Counted from the first letter of the stretch, positions 26,501 to 41,402 are shown. The stretch: 64,000 bases of DNA from Prorocentrum cordatum (GCA_963575745.1 CAUYUJ010014176.1:354029-418028), one strand, 5' to 3'. The notes: generated from the sequence alone by a model not told the origin. A program made the numbers and translations.

Positions 26501-29500
26501 CCAGTGGCGGAGCGGGTGGCGCCGCCAGGGGTGTCCAGCTCCGACCCCCCGAAAAAACGCGGACCTCTGGAAGTTTACGTTGACGCAGTTTTCTTCCCTC
26601 CTCCCGAACAAACGCGGACCTCTGGAAGTTTACGTTGACGAAGTTTTCTTCCCTCCTCTCTTCCCTCCCTGTTTTGACCGGCCCTTCGTTCCCCTCCTTC
26701 GGAGGAGGGCTGGTCGTGAAAAGCGGTGGCCCTCCCCGGCGTTTTCAGCAGCTGCTGGGGCCTCCCGGGGGCCTGCTCGGCGGGAGGAAGAGTCACACCT
26801 CTGCGCACCCAGGTCGGGCAAATGGTGTGGCCGGTAAACGGTGTTGTCTCTGGATTTTGGTCTCTGTGACAGTCCATTTCCGATGCTCCAGGCCTCCCAA
26901 ATGAGGTTCGAGTGTGTGGGGTCGGAGGATCGCGCCGCATCGCTGATGCGTCGGCGATGGGGCTCGGTGTGGAGCCCGATTCCCTCCACGCCGACGTCTT
27001 CGAGGCATCGCCGATGCATCAGGGATGCATCGGCGATGCGGCGCGATCCTCCGACCCCATCTACTCGGAACCATCTGGGAGGCCTGGACCTGCTACGACT
27101 TAGAGAGGAGGAGGAGGAGGAGGAGGAGGAGGAGGAGGAGGAGGAGGAGGAGGAGGAGGAGGAGGAGGAGAAGGAGGAGGAGGAGGAGGAAGAGGAGGGT
27201 TTCATGTTTTCGGTGCTCGTTCCTCTCTCTACCAACAAGCGAGCAACAACAAGCGCATGCAGAGGCACATACCAACCTCGGGCACAGTGCCGTGGCGCAC
27301 CGCGCCGTCACGAGCCGCACCGTCTGCCGGCAGTTGTGGCCTGGGCTGAGTCTCGGATGCCAACTGCAACCGCTTGCAGCCAAGGGTTCTCTGCTCGGGC
27401 GACGAAATCTATACATATCCACTGCTCCCTGATCATGCCCATCTTGAATCCAGGAGCTGTGTATGCGCCCTCCTGGCCAAGCCAGGAGGGCGTGGCGTAC
27501 ACACCGCTGCGGGGTTGAGGATGGGCCTGGCCAGGGAGCAGTGGATATGTATAGAGTTCGTCGCCCTATCTGCCTACGTCGGATGTAACTCCTGGGAGTT
27601 TCAGTTCAGCATCGGCGCTGATGTATCCATGGTCGAAAACTTGCCCAATCCAGAAGCAGCTTTGAGTCCAGCTTACTCTGGTTCTGGCTCTATCCGGGCG
27701 TAATGTGGGCTCATCCGGCTCAGTGGTCCTTCATCGAGCCTAATTGTTTGTTCGAGGACCGCAACATGCCCATGGAACGAAGTTCGCAAGCGCCACCGCG
27801 CACAGTGTAGTCAGGACGCGCGCCTTTATCCAGGGTGCCATTGTGTCCTTGCCTCTTCTGCCCGTCCTTTGCCGTTTTCACTGGTCGCCCGCCACCCCAA
27901 AAATCCCAACTTCGGCCTCCAAGGGTCTTGCGTCCTTCCCCCCCTGTCCTTAGTACACGTTTTGACTGCAGTCGTTCTTGACGAGCTTCCAGGAGCTGCA
28001 TCCTGACTCACACCGTTGCTCCGTTCCGCGCCAGGCCAGGCCCGGACAGCCAGCCGCTCCAATGTGTTTTCGATGCGTGGGCACCCGGAGGTCTGGACCA
28101 CTTCCCCAGGAACGGTGTTTCAGCCCGAGTAGTTCTTTCAAGGGCGCCCTCGAGGGCGCGAAGGTGTTCCTGCTTCGCGCTTCGCGGTTCGGTTCCGATT
28201 CCCAATCCTCCTCTCCTCTCCTGGCGGCCGGCGCGTGCAGCGCGAAGCGCGAAGTCAGGCGCCCTTGTTTTTTCACAGTCCCAGGGCCTTGCGAGGGCCC
28301 GAGGAGGCCGAACACGGCCAAATACCTGCCGCTCTCATTTTTTGTCAAAAGTGGAGGAGAAGACGAAAGTCAAAACAAAATATGAAAGAAAGAGGACTCC
28401 CGGGAGTTGTGACTATTTATTTGTGTTTTCCTGGGCTCCTTCAGTATAGCCCAGCTTCACCCAACCGTGCTTATACTATGTTTGCGTCGCCCTCAGAGGG
28501 CGACGCGCGGGGTCAGAAATTTGATAGTATTGGCTCGGTGGCGGGCAATTTCTGGCCATACCGCTGGGCTTACGACTCTCCGCAAGATGGTTGTATTCCG
28601 ATGACTTGGTCGGACGCACGCCTCCAAGGAGGACTCATAGTGCAAGTATGCCCTCCTGCGTCCCATATATGGCGGCGAGCCGGGGGGGGAAGTGAGAAGG
28701 GGCGGGCCTTCTCAGAAGGCTCGGAAGTCCTCTGGCCTTCTGGGAAGTTTTCTAAGCCTTCCCCGAAGACACGAGAAGCTTCTTAGAAGGCCGGCAGGCT
28801 TCTGAGAAGTCCTGCCGCCTTCTGAGAAGGCCTTTCTCTTATCATTTCCCCCCTCGCTTGCCGCCGAAATAAGAGAGGGCACGCACACGGGGTGGCAGCC
28901 TGGAGAGCTGTCCAGAGATTGCTGGCTCGGAGCAGGTTCGAGCCGGGGGCAGGGCCAGGGGGGGGGGCGGCCTGCTCAGGCGGCGGCCTCTCGGAGGGCA
29001 TCGGAGGCCTCCTCCGAGGAGGCTCCCCAGAAGGCTCCCCCTCGCTCGCTGCTGGCAGATGTGCCCTCCTGCGTCCCATACCGCTCAGGAGGGGAAACCA
29101 CACGCAGACACAATTCCTCGTCGACTCCCAGGAAAACATGGGAAAGTACGAACATCCAGAAGACCTGGGAAACCATGGGGAATCCTGGGACTGTGTGTAT
29201 TTACTCGGGTGTCCCTGGTCCCCTCCACCAGCTGGCGCCCCTCCCCCCAAGGACGGAGGCGCGCCGCCGCCGCGCGGAGGCGCGCCGCCGCAGCGGGCGC
29301 CGCCGGCCCCCGCGCGCGACGACCGGAGGCCTCCGCCGCCCCGAGGCGGCCCCGCCGTGCGCCGCCTGCCGCGCTCGCCGCGGATCGGCGCCCGTCGGCG
29401 GCTACGCAGAGGGTGTCTATATGGGCGGCGAGCGAGGGGGGGGGGCAGCAGTGAGGAGGAGACGGCCTCCTCGGAAGTCTCGGAAATCCCCCGGCCTTCT

Positions 29501-32500
29501 GAGAAGCTTCCTGAGCCTTCCCCAGAGACAGCAGAAACGGTTCAGAAGGCGCGAGGGTTTCTGAGAAGTCCCGCCGCCTTCTGGGAATGCCTTCTCCTTT
29601 TTACTTCCCTCCCTCGTACGCCGCCAGGTTTATCCGGGCGGGGGCCGGGGGGGAAATCAACGCGAGCGAGGGCGGAAAGGCGAAAGAGAAGGCCCTCTCA
29701 GAATCTGCCGCTGGTCGGTTGCCGCTAACAGCGCCTACGGATCAGCGGCAATTAGCCACGCGCCATTTGCCGGTATCTCCTTCTCGTCCGCCAACACCTG
29801 TACTAAAGACAAGCCTCCCCCCACAAAAAAAAAAAATACAGCGAACCCGAGGGTGTGGTTGAGCCGGGATGTGGTTTGCGATTTGCGTCGTTGGGACTCG
29901 GGGTCACCGCGTTGCTCTCGTCGGGGCCTCCTCGCGGCGCGACGCCGCTGTGCTTCCACCAGCGTTGCGACGAAAGCGAGAAGCTCTGTGCTGCTCAACC
30001 CCGCTCCTCGCTCATCGCCCTTCTCGATCCTCCCACCTCCCTCCCCCTGTTCTTCCCGCTGCCCCGCGCCCTCGCCCCGGTTCGACGTCCGGAGTGATGC
30101 TTTCACGACCGGAGCTCCCGACCCCGCGCTGGACTTCTCGGGATGGGTCGAAGTGCGAGGGCTGCCGAGGCCTGGAGCGAGGCAGCAAGAGCATCCGTCG
30201 TGGTGCCATGACACCCCAGTGTCAGGTCCGTCGATGAAGTTGAGACAGTCAAGCTTGAGTCTAGAAACCGCGAGGATCCAGTCCGCCGGCGCCACGCACA
30301 ACGGCGCCCTCAGAACTATTCCTTGGCGGCCTTCGCGGCGAAGGCCTTGACGACGACGTTGGCCGGCCTCGCTTTCGGGACCAGTCTGAGCCAAGCTGAC
30401 TGGTGACGATGTGCACCGCTGCTGCGGCCAACCCCGCCGCCGCCCTCGCAGCCGCCGGCGCCGCCGCCCTCGACGCCGCCCTCGCCGCCGCCGCCGTCGT
30501 CGACTGCCGTTGCCGTCGCCAGCGTCGTCAGCCGTCGCCGTCGACGCCCGGCAGCCGTCCCCCGAGGCGGCGGCGGCGGCTACGGCGGATCGGCCTACGA
30601 CCGGTCGTCTGGCGGCGGCGGGCAGAAGCGGCCCTACTCGCCGGCGCCGCTCACCCCGCCCACCTGTCTCCGCCCGCAGGGAGGGGGGAGGGGAGCGGGG
30701 AGAGGGGGGGGAGGAGAGTGGGGATGGAGCAAAGTGGGGCGCGCTCGCGCCTTCTCTGACGTCCAGTCCAAAGTTTTGGGGGGCACCCGGACGGCGAAAG
30801 TCGGATCGGGCGAACTTGGGGGGTAGGAGCGTGTGAAGTCAGCTGCATACAGACGGTTTCGGTCCTGCCGACGGGCCGTTACGATCGAGATGAGTATTCC
30901 GCATTTATATCGTAAAGAAATGGGGATCTGATTTGTTGCGGGGTCAGATTTGAGCTGTTTGGGCAAAAGGGCGTTTTTTCATGGCTTGTCGGGGGAGGTT
31001 TAAAACGAGTGGTCTGGGATGACAGTGGCCCCCGCCCTCCTACTACGAAGTGTGGAATGCGGAAAGGACCAGGACAATTACTGGAAACGGTTCACGCCAT
31101 TTGAACAGGACTTGTTGTCGGTGTCGCCGCAACATTTGTCCATTGGAACCGAAAGTCGCCGCCCGCCCAACAGCGGCCGCTGTCGGTTTTTGGATCACGT
31201 TTGCTTTTTGGCATCGTATCAATTTTGCCCGTACCCGTTTTTGGCGTGCCAAAACAGAGAAGGGGGAGTGGGGAAAAAGGTAATGGGGCAAGCTAAATGC
31301 GCTCGCGTCACGTCCGGCCTCCCGCCCCTCCTGCCTCCCACCCATCCTTTCTCATGTCGCTGTTTTTTGTCGCAATCCTTCGCTGGGTGCCATAACGGAC
31401 AACGGTCCCCCCAAAAACCCATCGTGTTATGCCCAACCTGGTAAGGGGAGCTGTGTTGCTTAGAGGAGGATGGGGAGGAGGAGGAGGAGGAGGAGGCGGA
31501 GGAGGAGGAGGAAGAGGAGGAGGAAAATGAGGAAGGGAGGAGGAGGAGGAGATGGAGGAGGAGGATGAAGGGGAGGCGGTGGATGATGGTGATGGTGATG
31601 GTGATGGTGCTGCTAATGATGATGGTGGTGATGATGATGATGATGCTAATGCTGCTGATGTTCATGATGAGGATGCTATGATGCTGATGCTGATGATGGT
31701 GATGATGACGAGGAGGAGGAGGTTGAGGAGGACGACGATGAGGACGGGGAGGACGAGGAGGAGGAGGACGATAAGATGTGTTGTCCTATGTGGGACAGTT
31801 TCAGTTGCTGCTGAAGACCCAGCGCAAGAAGGAACACGCGTTCCTCGCCAGTGTCTTCCAGATGCCCTGCTTCCGCTTCGACGGGAAAGGATGACATAAC
31901 TTCATATCTTGGGGTGGACCTCGCGTTCCCAGCCTATGGATGACCAACCTCGCCCAGATTACCCGAGCCAGCTGGTTCACGTTTGAAGCCTGGCAACCCG
32001 ATGCTGTCCCTGCTACAGGAGTCTGCAGATGCCCACCTCCCCTTCGCCACCATCTTGTTGGGGGAGAACTGGGCCGACTGAGTTTGGAGACCTCAGCTGT
32101 GGCCGCCTTTTTGAATATCCCCAGCCTTTGCAAGTACGCTGATGGAGGCCCAGAAAGGATTCCCCAATGCACGTGAACTTCAGGATCAATGTCCAAAAGC
32201 CATAGTTCAACTTAACGACTTCAACCTGACAGTCCTCATTTGCATGTAAAAGCTCTTCATCCCGAGCGTCGTCTTCTATCTTATCTTACCCCCCGCCTCC
32301 TCCCCGACCAGCTCCAGCTCCTATTCCCCAGGAGGTTATTAAAGTGGTTCCCCCGACCCTCCCACCTTATTGCCCAAATCCCCTGGTCTGGAGTCCGTTT
32401 CTGTCTCCTCTCCTCCCCCCCCCCTCCTGGCGGTTCGCCATCCTCAAAACTCTCTCTCGTGTGTGTGGGGGGATCACGGCTTCAAATTCCCAGGAATTCG

Positions 32501-33971
32501 AAACTTGTCCGTTCGGTTGTTCAGCTAGACGTTCCTTCGAGCGCGTATGGATTTGCCCCCGCCTCCTCCGTCTCCTCGGGGCGGCCTGCCGCTCCTCGTT
32601 CGATCCTTGCCCTATCTGGCGCCTCGGTCTCCTCCGCCCCTCCCGCTCTGCCTTTATCCGTGTCGTCCAAGCTCCCGCTCCCCGCAATATTGTTCGGACG
32701 TCGCAGGGCCCGTGCGCGTCGAGGTCGCTCGGCGCTGTCGTCAGGTTGGCCCGCCGTGAGGTGGCCGGGTCGTCGGCGGGGGGAGCCAGCTCGGGCAGGG
32801 CCGCCCTGGGTACGCTCGAGGGCGAGACGAGGCGGAGGAGGAGGAAGAGGACGAGGACAAGGTTTTTGATCAGGAAGGAGGAGGGCGAGGAGGGACGGGG
32901 GAGGGCGAGGGGGAGGTTTCTCCTCGACGAACCACAAGCGTGGATGAAGGCGCGCGGATGGGCGACGGGCCGCGCTCCAGTGCAAAGGTCGACGTTCGCC
33001 GTCGCCGACTCAGACGGCGCTGGCTTCGCCCTCGCCCGCGCGCCAACTTATGTCAGTGGGTGCCTGACTTCCTCCCCCTGCCCCTTCCACGCTGGCTTCC
33101 TAGCGTTCCTGGCGTTCTTTCCCATTCTCCCCCTTCGCCTGTAGCGTTCCTCGGGGTCCATCGACAGTTGTTCCTTGGCGTTGGAAGGCGATGGCGGCCC
33201 CCGGTGCCGCTCAGGGTTCCTCAGCGTCGCCTGGAAATGCCACGCGACGCCGCGCAAAAGGTTCCTCGGCGTTGCTTGGCAGCGACTTCTTCCTGCTCCC
33301 TCCGCCCCCTCCCCCCCGCGCGTAAAAGGAAGGGGAGAGAGGCAACGGGGGGAATCGGTTGCCGGGTCTTCGCAGGAGGAGCGGGATGCGGTTGGAAGGC
33401 GGGGAGGGAGCAGGTGAAGGAAGAGAGGGTGTGCTTACAGCGTTTCAGAAGCATTTGGGCCTTTGGGGGTTCAATAGGAAGTCTGATACGACAAGAAGGA
33501 GGCCGAGTCAGGGGTTGGAGACACGGAGGAGGAGGAGGAGGAGGAGGAGGAGGAGGAGGAGGAGGAGGAGGAGGAGGAGGAGGAGGAGGAGGAGGGAGGA
33601 GGAGGAGGAGGAGGAAGAGGAGGAGGCAGACAAGAAGGATAATCAGGACACGGAGAAGGAGGAGAGGAAAGAGGAAGAAAGGGAGGGGGAGGAGGAGCAG
33701 GATGAGGAGGACGAGGAAGAGGAGTAGGAGGAGGATGAGGAGAAGAGAAGAGAAGATACTATGATATAAGGATGAGTCGGATGATGAGGAGGAGGCGGCT
33801 GAGGGGGCGGAGGAAGAGGAGGAGGATGAGGAGGAGGAGGAGGAGGAGGAGGAAATGAGGAGGAGGAGGAGGAGTAGCAGGAGGAGGAGGACGAAGAGGC
33901 GGATGAGGATGATGATGAGGAATATGTAGGGGTAGGGGTAGAAGGAGTTGGAGCAGGAGTAGGAGGTGAAG

Positions 33972-34020
<49 letters not shown>

Positions 34021-36663
34021 GAGGATGAGGTGGAAGAGGAGGACAAGGACGGGAGGATGGTGGATGGGCGGGAGGAAGAACGAGAGAGGGAACGTGAGGG
34101 AGACGAAGAGAGAGAGAGAAAGAGAGAGAGAGAGGGGGAGAGAGAACAAGAGAAATAACATAGAAGAGGGAACTGTCCCATGGGCCCATGGGGAAAGGGG
34201 GGAGCACTGAGATGTTGGGCTTTCATCGCCGTTTTCTTCTTGCTCCTCCTCATCATCATCATTTTCCCCATCCTGCTCCTACTCGTCGTCCTCATCCATT
34301 ATGCTCCTCCCCCTCGCGTTGTTTCTTTTATTTTCTTCCCAGTCCTCACTCCCCTTATCTTCGTTCCCCCTACTACTGCTGTTCCGCCTGCCCCGCCACC
34401 CTTGGGAGCAACAGGCAGGAGCAGGGATATGAACAGGAAGAGAAGGAGGGGAACGGGGATGGGGGAAACGAGGAGGTTCAAGGGGGACCAGGGGGAGGTG
34501 GAGGAAAAGGAGGAGGAGGAGGACGAGGAGGACAAACAGGAGGAGAAGGAGGAGGAGGACGTCGACGAAAAGGGGCAGAAGGAGGAAGGCTGACGAGCAG
34601 GAAGCGGCGAGTAGTAGGAACGGGGGAGGGGGAGTAGTCGGATGAGGAGGGCGGATCAGCCACAGCAGGAGCAGCAGCAAAAGGAGGAACAGGAGCAGGA
34701 GGCGCAGGAGAAGGCCACCCTCCTCCTCCTCATCTTCCTCCTCGTTCTGCCCCTATCGTTTCGTCCTCTCCCGCTCCCCTCTCGCCTTCCCCCCCCGCCC
34801 TGTCGCCTCCTCGCGACCATCGTCGTCAGGGCCGCCGAAGGTGTCGTCGGCATCGGCGCCGCCGACGGCGGCGTCGTCGTCGTCGTCGTCGTCGTCGGTG
34901 GTGCCGGCGGCGTCGTTGTCTTCGGAGGCGTCGACGGCGGTACTGTCGTCGTCGGTGCCAGCGCTGGCGCCGTCGGCGGCGTCGGCTGCGGCGTCGTCGT
35001 CGGCCTCAGCGTCGCTCGCCGCCCGTCGTCGTCTCAGGCGCCGCCTTCCTATGGCTCCGGCGGCTACAGCCGCGGGGGCCGGGACGCCTACGGCGGCCAG
35101 CCAGCCCCGGCCCACCGTGACCGCGGCGGCGGCGGCTACTCGGGAGGCTTTTCCGTCGTCGTCGCTGCCGCGGTCGTCGTCGTCGCTGACGCGGCCCAGC
35201 GGCGACACAACGTCGCGGAGGAGGGGACGAGGGGAAAGAAGAGGAGCAGAAGGCACAGCGGGAGGAGGGGGGACGTTGCGCCGAAGTTGGACGGTCGTGG
35301 GACCGGTAGCGGGTCCTGCGGTGCAGCTATTGGTAATGGGTCCTTGCGCCTCCTGCGCGCCGCCGCCGCCGCCGCCGCCTTCGTCGGCTTCGTCCTTTTT
35401 TGTTGTTGTCGTCATCGTCGCGATCCTCCTCTCTTCCTCCTCTTCCTCTTTTCCTCGAATTTTCTAGCGGACATCGCCTGGACCTTGTACCGCTCGGCGT
35501 CGCCCTGGCCATTCAGGTTGTCGCCAGTGTCTAGCGTGAGGTGCCGTACGGAGCGTGGGTGTGCCGTTTAATGCCGCTGGTTGCGGCGCTGGGGCCAAGG
35601 ATTCGCTGTGGCTGGTTGTCGAAAACGCGTCTGCTTTGGGGCACCGTTGCGTAACACATGCAGACAGCGCCGCACAGGCACGTCCGGCAGTTGCGTTCCA
35701 AACGGCACGCGTTACTCCCCTCATCTTCCAGATCCATTCCTCCCTCTTCTTGCCTCCTTCCTCCTCGTTCAGGTCCTCTCCGTTTTTGCTCCTCCTCCCA
35801 TCTCGTTCTCCCCATCCCCGTCGCCGTCCCATCGTCCCGTCGTGCCATTGTCGCCGTTCCATTCAGAGGCCAACAAAAGATGTACAGGTATGTACGCGTT
35901 TAGCTTCCGCTGGAGTGCGTCTGAACGCGGACATTCATGCACGCAAGACCGCTGAGGGCGTACACGTACTCATGTCGATGCTCGCTCACTCATTTGCTCC
36001 TCGATCCCCCATCTCCTCCTCCGGGTCGCCATCGTTTTCCGCCTCTTCACTCCTCTCCCCCTCTCCCCCTCCTCTCTCTTCCCCGCCCCCTCAAATCTAT
36101 GGAAGGCTTCCGCGCACCTTCTAGAACCGCCGCTAGCTCGTGAATTCCCCCGCAAAGCAAATGACGACTTCCCCAATCCGCCGAACACTAACGAACACTG
36201 CCTTTGCTCCTCCTCCTCCGCCCTTCTAGACCAGCCGCACTTGGGGGAGCTGTGACCTTTGCCATCCTAGGAGGCCCATCGGTACGAAGAGATCGAATAA
36301 CTTACGTAGAGCTCCCCCAGGGGATTTTTGGCCGGGCGATCTCCAAACTGCTCCTGGCCCAAGGCGTCCCAACGACTGCCAGGGAAGCCCCGAAGGCCTT
36401 CGGAGCGCCCCAGGACCCCTAAAATGAAATGGTGCAAATCGGCAGTATATGGACTTGAATCGAGGATTGCAGGCCACATTTAAGGGGCCCGAGGCAAAAA
36501 GGGCATCTGAGCCTGCACCGCGGGCCCAAGAGATGGTGGAACAACTTCCACTTCTCCCCCCCAGTTTATTCCCACCCTCCAACGAGCGAGAGGTCGCTCA
36601 CCAGTGAAAGGGCTTTTCACTGGGTGGAAATACGGCACCTTGTCAAAGTATCAGCGCTCTTCT

Positions 36664-36733
<70 letters not shown>

Positions 36734-36876
36734 TAGTAGAAGTAGTAGTAGTTGTAGTATTAGTAGTCGTAGTAGTAGTCGTAGTAGTCGTAGTAGTAGT
36801 CGTAGTCGTAGTCGTAGTCGTAGTCGTAGTCGTATTAGTCGTAGTCGTAGTAGTATTAGCCGTAATAGTCGACGTC

Positions 36877-36943
<67 letters not shown>

Positions 36944-38616
36944 TGGTAGTAGTAGTAGCAGTAGTAGTAGTAGTNNNNNNNNNNNNNNNNNNNNNNNNNN
37001 NNNNNNNNNNNNNNNNNNNNNNNNNNNNNNNNNNNNNNNNNNNNNNNNNNNNNNNNNNNNNNNNNNNNNNNNNNGAACAGCGAGACTCTCGTCTATGACC
37101 CTACTATGAACGGGGGGACCTCGCTACCTGGGCCACTTCATCAACCAGTGCAGCGACTTCCAGGAACATCCGACGTCTCCTGCTACAGGCGACATCAGTT
37201 ACCCGCCACTGGTGAAGATATTCAAGGTTTCGCCGTTTTTTGGCTACTCATCGCACGAAACGTCGGCGTGCCGCTTGGCTCCCTGAAGAAGTTGCAGTGC
37301 AGACCTACTGCGGCGACGTCGTCATAATATACTCCATATGCCTCGTTAGCCTTCCGCGCGAGACTTTTCATTAGGCCCTATGAGGACTACCTGGTCTCAA
37401 CCGGGGGGGGGCGACCTACGACGTAACCGGTTGCCCTCCCCCCCCGCGGCCCGCGGCGACCTCCCCCGCCCCTTGTTCCTCCTCCCGACGCTCGGGCGAC
37501 GCGCGGCGCCCCTCCCCCCCTTCCTCGTCGTCTGTGGCTTACCTGCCCCGACGGGGCGTGGCGGAGGAGGTCGTGTTTTACGTGGCCTCGTGAGCCGGTG
37601 CCGCGTGCCCTGGCTGCCCCTCGGGCGCGCGCGCGGCCAGGCGCGGATCGACCCGTGCGTCGGCGCAGTCGCGGCAGGAGGAAGAGGAGGGGGAGGAGGA
37701 GGAGGAGGAGGAGGAGGCGAGTGGGGGGGTCGACGCTTGTCCGCCTCGAAGGGGGGGCGCGGGACGCTCGTGGAGGAGGCTTCCGTTGTTTCTAGGAGGT
37801 CTTCTCGCCTCAGGGGCGCGTCTTTCGTTGGTCGCCGAGCGCATTTCACTGCTCGCATAGTGCCTGTTCGCAACCGTCCGATCTAAAACAGGTATTCCTC
37901 GACGTGTCGCGCAGTGGAGGCCCATGCTATATAAGAGACGCCCTGATTGCCTCCAGCGTGCCCTGGGTTTCTTGTGTTTGTGCTGCCGCGGAAGGCGACG
38001 TTCCCGCGCCAAACGCCAGAAATCCATGGGCCCTTGCGGAAGGTTTCTCGTGGGCTGGCCTCCGCGGCGAATCCCCCCCCCGGCGGATCCAGGCCATTTG
38101 CGAGCAGTTCCTTTGCGAATAATGGAGCGCGCTTGCCCACTTGACGGCGGGGGGATTGGCTCCCAGAGGAAGCCCCGCTTGTTTCTTGGAGGTTTTCTCT
38201 AGCCCGCGGGGCGCTCTCCAGCAGCTGCGCCTCGTCGATCGTTTTTGCCGTGGATGCCCGGATCGTTCCGCGCGGCCGCTGGAAACCCGAGTTGACGCTG
38301 ACGCTATGGCCCGGAGAGGCCATCGCGTTAACTCGGGGAGGTGGGTGAGGACTTGGTGTGTGTGTGTGCTTGTGTGCGTATGTGCGTGTGACTGTGTGTG
38401 TGTGCATGCCACCACCCACCATACCAACCCAACCCAACCCGAAGGCCCAGCTTTATCTTCCGTTTTCAGTGGTGGGGTGGTGAGGAATCACTGCAAAAAC
38501 AAATGTGGAAACCGTACCCCCCCAACCCAAAACTTGGGTAACCGGGTTAGGCTGGGGTGGTCAAGTAGGTCGTTCGTGTGTGTGTGTGTGTGTGTGCGTG
38601 TGTGTGCGTGTGTGCG

Positions 38617-38658
<42 letters not shown>

Positions 38659-38932
38659 TGTGTTTGTGTGTATGTGTGTTTGTGTGTTTGTATGTTTGTG
38701 TGTTTGTGTGTTTATGTGTTTGTGTGGTTGTATGGTTGTGTGTTTGTGTGTTTGTGTGTTTGTGTGTTCGTGTGTTCGTGTGTTCGTGTGTTTGTGTGTT
38801 TGTGTGTTTGCGTGTTTGTGTGTTTGTGTGTTTGTGTGTTTGTGTGTTTGTGTGTTTGTGTGTTTGTGTGCTTGTGTGCTTGTGTGTTTCTGTGTTTGTG
38901 TGTTTGTGTGTTTGTGTGTGTTTGTGTGTTTG

Positions 38933-38963
<31 letters not shown>

Positions 38964-39021
38964 ATGTGTGTGTGCGTTTTCGTTTTTTGTGTTTGTTTGT
39001 TTGTTGGTTTGTTTGTGTCTG

Positions 39022-39069
<48 letters not shown>

Positions 39070-39366
39070 GCGTGTGCGTGCTCGTGTGCGCGTGCGTGTG
39101 GTATGCTTGTGGGTATGTGTGTGTGTGTGTGTGTGTGTGCGTGTGTTTGTGTGTGGTGTGTGTGTGTGTGTGTGTGCGTGTGCGTGTATGCGTGTGCGTG
39201 TGCGTGTGCGTGCGTGCGTTGCGTGTTGCCATACAGCGGTCCAGTCCCTGTTGCCAATTTCCGCTGGAGCAGCCACCTTCCTGTCCAGCCGCAGCACAAA
39301 ACGTGCGCGCCAACGAGGGCGTGTGCGTGTGTGCGTGGTTGCGTGCGTGTGTATAATCGATGTTGT

Positions 39367-39444
<78 letters not shown>

Positions 39445-41046
39445 TGCGCCCGCCGGCGTGCGTGGATACAATGGCTGAGGCCGCGATTCTCCCAGATCCC
39501 ATCCCCCTCAGTCCCCCTTCCTTTTTCAATCCGCTGGCGGCGCCCCCTCGGCCGCGGAGGTGCCTCGGGCCATGATACGCTCCTTTTTTGGCGCACCCGA
39601 TTCCGGGGGGGGGGGGGGGCTCGTTCGTCGTCGTCGTCGTCGTCGTCGTCGTTCGGGAGTCGTTGAATGTGTCAGTGGTCCTAGGTGTCCCCAGCTTTTC
39701 GCTCCATGCTGGAGCCCCTGCCCTGGGGCACTCTGGGCCCTGAGAGGGGTACTCTAGGAGACTGCGAGCCTCCCTGGACATCCTGGGGGCCTTTGGGCCA
39801 GGGACACTTCCTGCCGACACCTGGGTCTCTTCCTCGCCCCCGCCGCCGCCACCGTCTTTGTCGTCGTCTTCGTCGTCGCCGCGGCCTCCTACGGAAGAGC
39901 GTACTTGGCCACTTTGCCCACCTTCACGGCCCGCTCGGCGTCTCTCTTCGGGGAGGGAGGGGAGGAGGAGTTGGAGGAGGAGGAGGCGGAGGAGGAGGAG
40001 GCGGAGGAGGAGGATGAGGAGGAGGAGATTGAAGAAGAGGGCGGAGGTTTCGTGACGCTGTCGGCCAGGCCTGTTGAGACCTCCAGGGACCACTGGAGGC
40101 GTCCAGGGAGCACTGGAGGTTCCCCAGGGCAGGGTTCATGTCGACCCCTCCGGCTCGATTCGATTTGATTTCGATCCGATTTCGATCCTGATGCGATTCG
40201 ACTTCGGATTCCGATTCGGATTTCGGTTCCTCAGTTGATGCCTTACTAGCCTGCCGATTTCCGCAGATTCGGCATCTCCCGACTTGGTTGCCAATTTCTG
40301 CCGATCCGATCGATTTCGATCGTCGATCTGAAGAACTCCAGGGGGAGGCCTCCAGGAACATGGACAAATAGGCCAATGATGGTACAGCAGTCGCAGCACT
40401 TCGAGCAGGAGGGGAAGGATGATGATGATAATGATGATGCTGCTGATGATGATGATGATGACGATGATGATGATGATGATGATGATTATGGTGATGACGA
40501 CGATACTGACGATGATGATGATGGTGATGATGATGGCGATGCTGATGATGATGCTGATGCTGATGATGCTGAGAATATTGATGGGGGGGGGATGATGTTG
40601 GTGATGATGATGTGTATGATGATGATTAACTAATACGATGGTAAGACGATGTGCTGATGAGGATGTTGAGGATTGTGATGAGGATATTCATGATGATGTT
40701 GATGAGGATGATAACGATGATGATGACGATGGTGAGAACGATGATGATGTTGTTGATGAGCATTGCGATGATGTGGATGATGACGCTGTAGATAACGATG
40801 ATGATGCTGATGAGGAGGAGGATTCTGCTGCTGCTGATGATGACGATGGTGATGACCATGAGGACGAGGATGATGATGGGGATGTGGCTGAGGATGAAAA
40901 GGACAATGATGAGAACGATGCTGAGGATGCTGATGAGGATGAGGATGAGGATGATGATGATGCGGGTATGGATGATGGTGATGATGGTGATGAGGATGAT
41001 GCTGATTCGGATGGTGACGATGATGATGATGATGATGATGATGATT

Positions 41047-41077
<31 letters not shown>

Positions 41078-41402
41078 CGATGCTGATCATGTGAATGAGT
41101 GTGAGGATGCGTATGGTGATGGGGATGGTGAGGATGATGTCGATGATGAGAGTCGCGTTGCTGTTGATGCTGACAATGATGATGATGATGCTGATGCTGA
41201 TGATGGTGGTGTTGGTGATGAAGATGGTGATGCCGATGTTGGTGATGATGGTGATGATGGTGATGATGATGATAATGATGATGATGATGATGATGATGAT
41301 GATGGTGGTAAAACTGACGATGACGACAGAAACAATGCAGCCGACGGCGACAATGATTATATTGATGCTGCTGATGATGATGTTGATTGCGATGATGCTG
41401 CT

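Noticed and set aside
38488-40093. Long minus-strand His/Thr-rich frames that could suggest metal-binding proteins
   Set aside because: The His/Thr pattern is the complement of the GTGTGT array and has no unique sequence.
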